Assembly: GCA_016934215.1 (NCBI GenBank)
Contig: JAFGTE010000013.1
Span: 62,001 to 126,000 of the forward strand
Source of the DNA: Candidatus Peregrinibacteria bacterium
GTDB taxonomy: Bacteria; Patescibacteriota; Gracilibacteria; UM-FILTER-43-11
Direction of reading: 5' to 3'
DNA: 64,000 nt
Positions 59,083 through 64,000 of the stretch are shown piece by piece (position 1 is the first letter of the stretch; every line of letters starts with the position of its first letter). A program made the position numbers and the translations under genes. The notes below the pieces were generated by a model, which did no database searches, had not been told where the DNA came from, and worked only from the letters and a program-made list of their open reading frames with translations.

Positions 59083-62000
59083 TCCGCCAAGAAATCCCTG
59101 GGCTCCCTCAAGCGTAGAAAGAAATCCTTTCGCTCCGCCGCCAAAACCAATCGTTACGGAAGAAAGGCCAAGAAAAGAAGCGCCTGAAAAAAAAGAAGCG
59201 CCAAAAGGGCAAAGGGCTGCCACGATCGAAGATTACGAAAAAAAGAAAGATAAGTTCAAGGTCGCTCCGGACGCCCCTACTGTCGAACAGATCAATGAGG
59301 TCAAAGGGAATATTGAAAGGGCGAAACAATTCACAGCTTATCAGGCCTTTGAAGCAGCGCTGACCAGTGTACTTCGCAAACTTGATGATGCCGGTTACGA
59401 TATTATGCACATCGGGGATCCTGGAGCGCTGGAGGAAATGGTGAATGCGGCCAAAGAAGGAAAGAAATTCAAACTAAAAAAAGGCGTGGAAGAACCTAAA
59501 ATAGTTGAACTGAATAAACCCGAAGAGGTTGCTGTACAGCGTCTTAATCAAGTTATCAGTGAAAAGGGTCCTACCGCCACGATTGTCAAAACCTCCTGGA
59601 AAGAAAGAAAAGAAACAGCTATTGAAGCCAATAAAGGCTTAGGGTCCAAATATCTGGATTACTGGAAAGAGGATCCGGTTCAGGCAGGCTTTTATACCAT
59701 TCTGGGTGCCAGCATTCTTGTTGGTGCGGGTTTCCTGATTAAAACCGGCGTACAAAAAGCTTTTGCCAGCAAAGAAGTGGATACGAGCAAAGGTGAGAAG
59801 GGGGCTAGCTGGGCACAGAAAAAGATATGGATTCCGATCGGTCTGGGTCTTGCCGGACTGGTTTTGGGTCCAGTTAAATTAAAAAGTATTCTGGCCAGTT
59901 GCGGTATCGATTACTTTGAACTCGAAGAGAAAGTTAAGAAGGGGGAAGAATTTACTGAGGATCAAAAACAGAAACTACAGGAAAGCGGTAAAAAGGTTCA
60001 GAAGCAAATTGAGGAAGAACGAAAAAAAGAAGCTAAAGCTAAAGGTGCCGGAGGTGCGGCTGCAGAAGCGGCAGAAGCTCCCGAAGCTGAAGAACCTGAA
60101 TCAGTACCTGGCGCCCTGCAGACAACTGAAGAAGCCGAAGAAAGTCAAAAGCTTCTTGAATCCGGGATCGGTGTACTGGACGGAAGCGGCGCTTATCCAT
60201 TGAATGACGGTACTTACCTCGTGATTACAGATGGCGTAGAAACGTATTTCCGTTTCGAGAATGGCAAATGGGAGTGGGCCAGCAAAAAGCAGAAAGAAGA
60301 AGGTAAATGGGTGGCCACAGGAGCCAATTACTATGACGATAAAGAGAAATTCAGAAGGGTCAATGAAATTTCTGCAAAACTCGCTGCCGGCCCAGAAAAA
60401 CCAGAACAAAAACCTGAAGAAGCAATTGATGAGAACGTGAAGGAAGCCTTAAAATACAGCGTTTCCCGGGATATGCTGATTGAAACGTATATTTATCTGG
60501 CGGGCGGGGACCGGGAATACAGTCCGGTAGATATCGGTCAGATAGAGCGATCTATCGATCAGATCAGTGGTAAAAAAATCAGCGAAATACAGGCATTCTG
60601 GGAAAAAAATAAAAACAACAAGTCCGGGACTATCCCCAGACAAAACAGTTTGGGGAATTTTGGTGATGACACCAGGGAAGAAAATATTTATTTAGCCGTC
60701 AAAATTGTCGCTACCACGGCAACGGAATTCCAGAAATATTCACCTAAAGAAGATGTTTCCAGTCTAACCCCGGAACAATTCTTTGAAAAACATATCAACA
60801 ATGATGATTCACGGAAAGTCAGCCTTTCCATACAAAGATCTTTCATTAAGGCGATTGAAGATGGAGATATTACGGATCTTACTGAGCTAAATGATGTTAA
60901 CCTTGAAGCCCTGAATGAGCAGCTGAAAGCCATGGGAGCCGATGCCCGCGATGAACTGGCGACTGAATTCGGAATTGATCTGAATGAAATAAACAAGAAA
61001 GATTTCGGCATTATGCTTGGTTTTCTGGAGCAATACGGCGATCTTGTCGAAGAAGATCCCGACACAGCTTTCGCAAGAATTAAAGGATTTCCCAAATCAT
61101 CCGATGAAAAAACAAATGAAGCGGTGCGGATTTTTTACAGAGAAGTTCGGAAAAAAACGATTGAGACGATTATTCCGGCGGCCGTCACCCGCTACAATCT
61201 GGATGAAACGGTTGTCAGCAACAAAAAGAAGAATCCTGATATTATAAAAAAACATCTCAATAAGCAGATTAAATTTAACCGGGCTTTCTTTTTGTGCATG
61301 GTCACCCGATCGATGGATTTGAGTAAGCCTGCCGGTTCACCCCAGCAGGAACTTGCTTTTCTGTTTACCGTTCTTGGCAGTATTCCCCGGGAAGAAAAGG
61401 CAAAATATATCAGCGAACTGGCGGCGGCATCCATTGATAAGCTGGACAAATTGCCCAGCCTGGCCGCTCTTCAGCCTTATATTTCCATGGTCGGTAAATT
61501 TGCCATTACGCGTGTTGAAAAACGTCTCAGAACCTGGGGTTACTGGCTTTCGGCATTCATGCGCCATCGTTCTCCGGAGGAACAGGAAGAGTTTCTTAGT
61601 GAATTACGTGATAAGCCATTTTTTGATTTCGGGTGGCTCCGAGAAGGAGCCAAGGAATTTGGCGGCGGAGGTCTGCAAATCGGTTGGGACTTTCTTCGTC
61701 CTTTTATTGAATCCGGTAAAGTTACCCTGGATGAGATAAGCCATTGTGAAGGTCCGATTGATTTTATGCAGCTGGCCGTTAAAGCGGGGGCCACTTTTAT
61801 GTTTGGTGAAGATGAAAATGGGGAACCCACTGGCATGATGCACTTTATGGGTGATGTCTTCTGGTGCCGGCCCTGGGGTATTGTCTGGGAAACTCTTAAA
61901 AGTGCAAAAGACGGTGACCTTGGTGGAATGATTCAGGTGTGGACCGTTGGCAGTGCGCCATTTGTCGCTTATGGGGCAGCCCACGGATTTTTGAGGGCTT

Positions 62001-64000
62001 ATTGGAATCAGGGCGGCTGGCAGACCGGCCGTCAGGCATTGGGAGCTTTAAAAGGTGGAGGTAAAATGGCCGTCGGCTATCCTTATTACGCTTTACGTGC
62101 CACTTACCGGGTTGGCAAACAAGCTGTATCTTCCATTATTACGGCACCCATCGCCGCCAAAGAATATGGCTGGCGAAGGCCTGTTGACGTCGCCAAAAGA
62201 GCGGGGCGCGGTATGGCCGATCTGGTACGTTATCGTTCAATATGGCCCGGCCAGAATATTCCCAATATGCTGGATAACGCCCGGTGGTTCGAACACTATT
62301 CCGAAGGAAGCAGTGAACTTTCAGGATTATCCCTCAAACAAAAACTGCATTATCTTAAGTCCGCTGAGGGTCGTGGCGTGCTTATTTCCAGACTGGGAAA
62401 AAGCTTTAACACCAGTATGGCATTGCGCCGTGCTGTCAGATTTGCCCGGGATTACAATCATTTTTTCAATTTTGAACCAGCTTCTCTCTTCAGGCTAAAA
62501 GTTTCAGAAATTGAAAAAATGGACAGCGCAGAGATTGGTAAATTAAAGGAAGACCGTATTCCCAGATTAAGGGCTTTTCTTGAAGGTACTAATTCTTACG
62601 GACCTACTTTCGATAAAATGAGAGCCCTTATAAGAGAGGGAAAATATGGTACTGATCTTGAAGGGGCGCTGGCTAAGCTGATGAAAGCGGAAATGCATAG
62701 TCTTGAAGAGGCGGAAGCTAGAGCACTTGCGAAGCAATTACTATCAGAAAAAGACATCAATAATCTGCAGGCAAGGATGAAGAAGGGGCTCGAAGCCATC
62801 AGAAAAGAAGCTACAATCACAGCAGTGGCTATTCGAAGAAAAGAATCGGCTCCTTCAAAACCAAAGCTTCCCAAACTGGCTGCTAAAATCACTATTCCTG
62901 TCGATCTTGGGGGCGGCAAATACCGTTACATGGGTGAGGAAATTCAGCTCAGAACAAGTGACATCGACCAGATGACAAAGAAAATGGAGGGTGATCGGGC
63001 AAAAGCCACTGAAAGGCTTTGCCGGGAACGATGGAGCCAGCCGAGAATGGTCCATGAAGGACCTAAAGGAAGAACTTACAGGTACCGGGGCGGTGAATTT
63101 GTGCTGACCCCTGCCGAATATCAGAAAGCGGATGCTAAAGGGATTGCCCGTCTATGCGAAGCAAAGTATGCCGAATCCATCAATATCCAGGATGCGCGCA
63201 TGGTAAAAGGGGTGCCGGAAGTAAAGATCAACGGACAATGGGTCAAAGCACCCGAAGGCCCCGGCGCACTGGATAAAATCAAGAAGGATTATATAGAAGC
63301 AGCCAAACGCGCGGGTTACGAGCTGACTTATCGGGATCTGAGTAATTATAAAGTGCTGAAGTACTGGCCTGTCTTAGAAAAAATCGCCGGACCGGCTATG
63401 GCTGTTGCTATGATTCATCATTTAGAAACGGCTGAAAACAAAAGAGAAGCGGTTGCTGAAACGGGTGTAGCTATTGCTGCCATTTATGCGGGTATGGCAG
63501 GCGCCAGAAAAGCAACCAGCTTTTGGACACCAGCCTCCATTAAAGGACAAATCGGTAAACAGGGCTTGATCTTTCTGGCCGGTATCGGTACCGCCATCGG
63601 CGTGACCGAACCAATCAGTGATCTTCTGGATGATATGATTCCTAAGTTTGCCGGTGATCAGCAGATGGCTGTTGAAATGATCAGTTTCTTTGAAAAGGCA
63701 ACCGCAAGAAGTATAACAACTCAGGCACTTCACAGGCTGGAAGTCACCGTTGCCAAAAAAGCCATTGAAAAGAAAGGATTGCAGTCTATCGGAAAATTCC
63801 TGGGGAAGAAAATTGAATCGACGGTACTTAAAAAAATCGCCACTTTTGCCTCCAAGCCGTTGCTCAGAAAAGTCGCCCTTTCACTGGGCGTGAGAGGCAC
63901 GGTACTGGCCGGTTTATTGGTGGATGATGCCACGGTTATCGGCGTAATCGACGACGTGGTGGCCGTAGGCATGGGGGTATGGATGGCGAAAGACGTTTAC
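59075..64000 (+). CDS. Giant membrane protein, partial (over 1,640 residues), with WEWASK domain
   Basis: The frame from the ATG at 59075 stays open for 1,642 codons to the window edge. No named family is recognised. After a Pro-rich N-terminus, hydrophobic helices lie near residues 205-225 (FYTILGASILVGAGFLI) and 252-270 (WIPIGLGLAGLVLGPVKL). An Ala/Glu coiled linker leads to residues about 365-440, which repeat the domain of operon protein 2 at 48 kb (DGTYLVITDGVETYFRF, KWEWASK, WVATG). The following 700 residues are helical; Gly/Ala-rich hydrophobic segments recur near residues 1450-1480 and 1485-1510. It may be an envelope or secretion-type assembly protein, but that is inference. Confidence 0.8.
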   Translation, partial: MGNPPRNPWAPSSVERNPFAPPPKPIVTEERPRKEAPEKKEAPKGQRAATIEDYEKKKDKFKVAPDAPTVEQINEVKGNIERAKQFTAYQAFEAALTSVLRKLDDAGYDIMHIGDPGALEEMVNAAKEGKKFKLKKGVEEPKIVELNKPEEVAVQRLNQVISEKGPTATIVKTSWKERKETAIEANKGLGSKYLDYWKEDPVQAGFYTILGASILVGAGFLIKTGVQKAFASKEVDTSKGEKGASWAQKKIWIPIGLGLAGLVLGPVKLKSILASCGIDYFELEEKVKKGEEFTEDQKQKLQESGKKVQKQIEEERKKEAKAKGAGGAAAEAAEAPEAEEPESVPGALQTTEEAEESQKLLESGIGVLDGSGAYPLNDGTYLVITDGVETYFRFENGKWEWASKKQKEEGKWVATGANYYDDKEKFRRVNEISAKLAAGPEKPEQKPEEAIDENVKEALKYSVSRDMLIETYIYLAGGDREYSPVDIGQIERSIDQISGKKISEIQAFWEKNKNNKSGTIPRQNSLGNFGDDTREENIYLAVKIVATTATEFQKYSPKEDVSSLTPEQFFEKHINNDDSRKVSLSIQRSFIKAIEDGDITDLTELNDVNLEALNEQLKAMGADARDELATEFGIDLNEINKKDFGIMLGFLEQYGDLVEEDPDTAFARIKGFPKSSDEKTNEAVRIFYREVRKKTIETIIPAAVTRYNLDETVVSNKKKNPDIIKKHLNKQIKFNRAFFLCMVTRSMDLSKPAGSPQQELAFLFTVLGSIPREEKAKYISELAAASIDKLDKLPSLAALQPYISMVGKFAITRVEKRLRTWGYWLSAFMRHRSPEEQEEFLSELRDKPFFDFGWLREGAKEFGGGGLQIGWDFLRPFIESGKVTLDEISHCEGPIDFMQLAVKAGATFMFGEDENGEPTGMMHFMGDVFWCRPWGIVWETLKSAKDGDLGGMIQVWTVGSAPFVAYGAAHGFLRAYWNQGGWQTGRQALGALKGGGKMAVGYPYYALRATYRVGKQAVSSIITAPIAAKEYGWRRPVDVAKRAGRGMADLVRYRSIWPGQNIPNMLDNARWFEHYSEGSSELSGLSLKQKLHYLKSAEGRGVLISRLGKSFNTSMALRRAVRFARDYNHFFNFEPASLFRLKVSEIEKMDSAEIGKLKEDRIPRLRAFLEGTNSYGPTFDKMRALIREGKYGTDLEGALAKLMKAEMHSLEEAEARALAKQLLSEKDINNLQARMKKGLEAIRKEATITAVAIRRKESAPSKPKLPKLAAKITIPVDLGGGKYRYMGEEIQLRTSDIDQMTKKMEGDRAKATERLCRERWSQPRMVHEGPKGRTYRYRGGEFVLTPAEYQKADAKGIARLCEAKYAESINIQDARMVKGVPEVKINGQWVKAPEGPGALDKIKKDYIEAAKRAGYELTYRDLSNYKVLKYWPVLEKIAGPAMAVAMIHHLETAENKREAVAETGVAIAAIYAGMAGARKATSFWTPASIKGQIGKQGLIFLAGIGTAIGVTEPISDLLDDMIPKFAGDQQMAVEMISFFEKATARSITTQALHRLEVTVAKKAIEKKGLQSIGKFLGKKIESTVLKKIATFASKPLLRKVALSLGVRGTVLAGLLVDDATVIGVIDDVVAVGMGVWMAKDVY

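Noticed and set aside
1-64000. Alternative genetic code (UGA as Gly), as in some Gracilibacteria and Absconditabacteria
   Set aside because: TGA ends several genes at the expected place (gmk-like, lgt, cassette gene) and no conserved gene is interrupted by TGA.
1-64000. CRISPR arrays, insertion sequences or prophage
   Set aside because: No direct repeats with unique spacers, no transposase, integrase or phage structural genes were seen; the tandem repeats present have 7-bp or 21-bp periods without spacers.

Overview
The window reads as a stretch of chromosome from a Candidate Phyla Radiation (Patescibacteria) bacterium; a Gracilibacteria/Peregrinibacteria-like lineage is my best guess. This is inference: there is no 16S gene here. 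The support is the mix of genes: short, diverged versions of universal genes, many lineage-specific proteins with no recognisable family, and almost no Shine-Dalgarno sequences. All ORFs read well with the standard bacterial code. TGA is used as a stop (for example the gmk-like gene at 9133 and lgt at 35908), so UGA is not recoded. No CRISPR array, insertion sequence, integrase or rRNA was seen. The only tRNA is tRNA-Leu(UAG). No gene-free gap exceeds about 300 bases.

Layout. 0-4 kb: the end of an ABC-type substrate-binding lipoprotein, divergent from a TrmB-family regulator with palindromic operator candidates between them, then a large unknown protein. 4-11 kb: tRNA-Leu, a bactofilin-like membrane protein, tatD, radA, a guanylate-kinase-like enzyme, an SPFH protein and nadE. 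11-13 kb: three small unknown genes around a pair of back-to-back promoters. 13-22 kb: ruvX, rpsT, an LCP ligase, rplJL with an L10 leader, a 2-isopropylmalate/citramalate-synthase-family gene behind an Ile-rich leader-peptide attenuator, rluD, rplU, csaB-like, rplS and a winged-helix regulator. 22-31 kb: infB, a lipoprotein, tmk and the purine/one-carbon cluster folD-purF-purD. 31-36 kb: NifU-like, PrsW-like, nadB, tsaD and lgt. 36-38 kb: a compositionally foreign single-gene cassette and two unknown genes. 38-44 kb: a CHASE2 adenylate cyclase near a cyclic-nucleotide-binding protein, and uvrA. 44-50 kb: a four-gene operon of three related proteins with peptidoglycan-binding-like domains plus a membrane SpoIIE-type phosphatase. 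50-59 kb: ruvB-dnaG-rpoD-greA, small unknown genes and valS. 59-64 kb: a giant membrane protein running off the window.

Most notable. (1) A complete four-segment transcription attenuator with a 17-residue leader peptide carrying Ile-Ile-Ser-Ile-Ile-Ile sits upstream of the LeuA-family gene. (2) Degenerate 7-bp tandem repeats occupy six intercistronic or leader regions (rpsT, rplL, rplJ, purF, purD, dnaG), in three of them filling the gap exactly or nearly so. (3) The 44-50 kb operon and the giant 59 kb protein share a tryptophan-rich domain, suggesting a lineage-specific cell-surface or signalling system. (4) Adenylate cyclase and a cAMP-receptor-like domain are neighbours. (5) A 17-bp motif recurs three times between genes, and a GC-rich cassette with its own promoter, structured leader, Shine-Dalgarno and terminator sits behind lgt.
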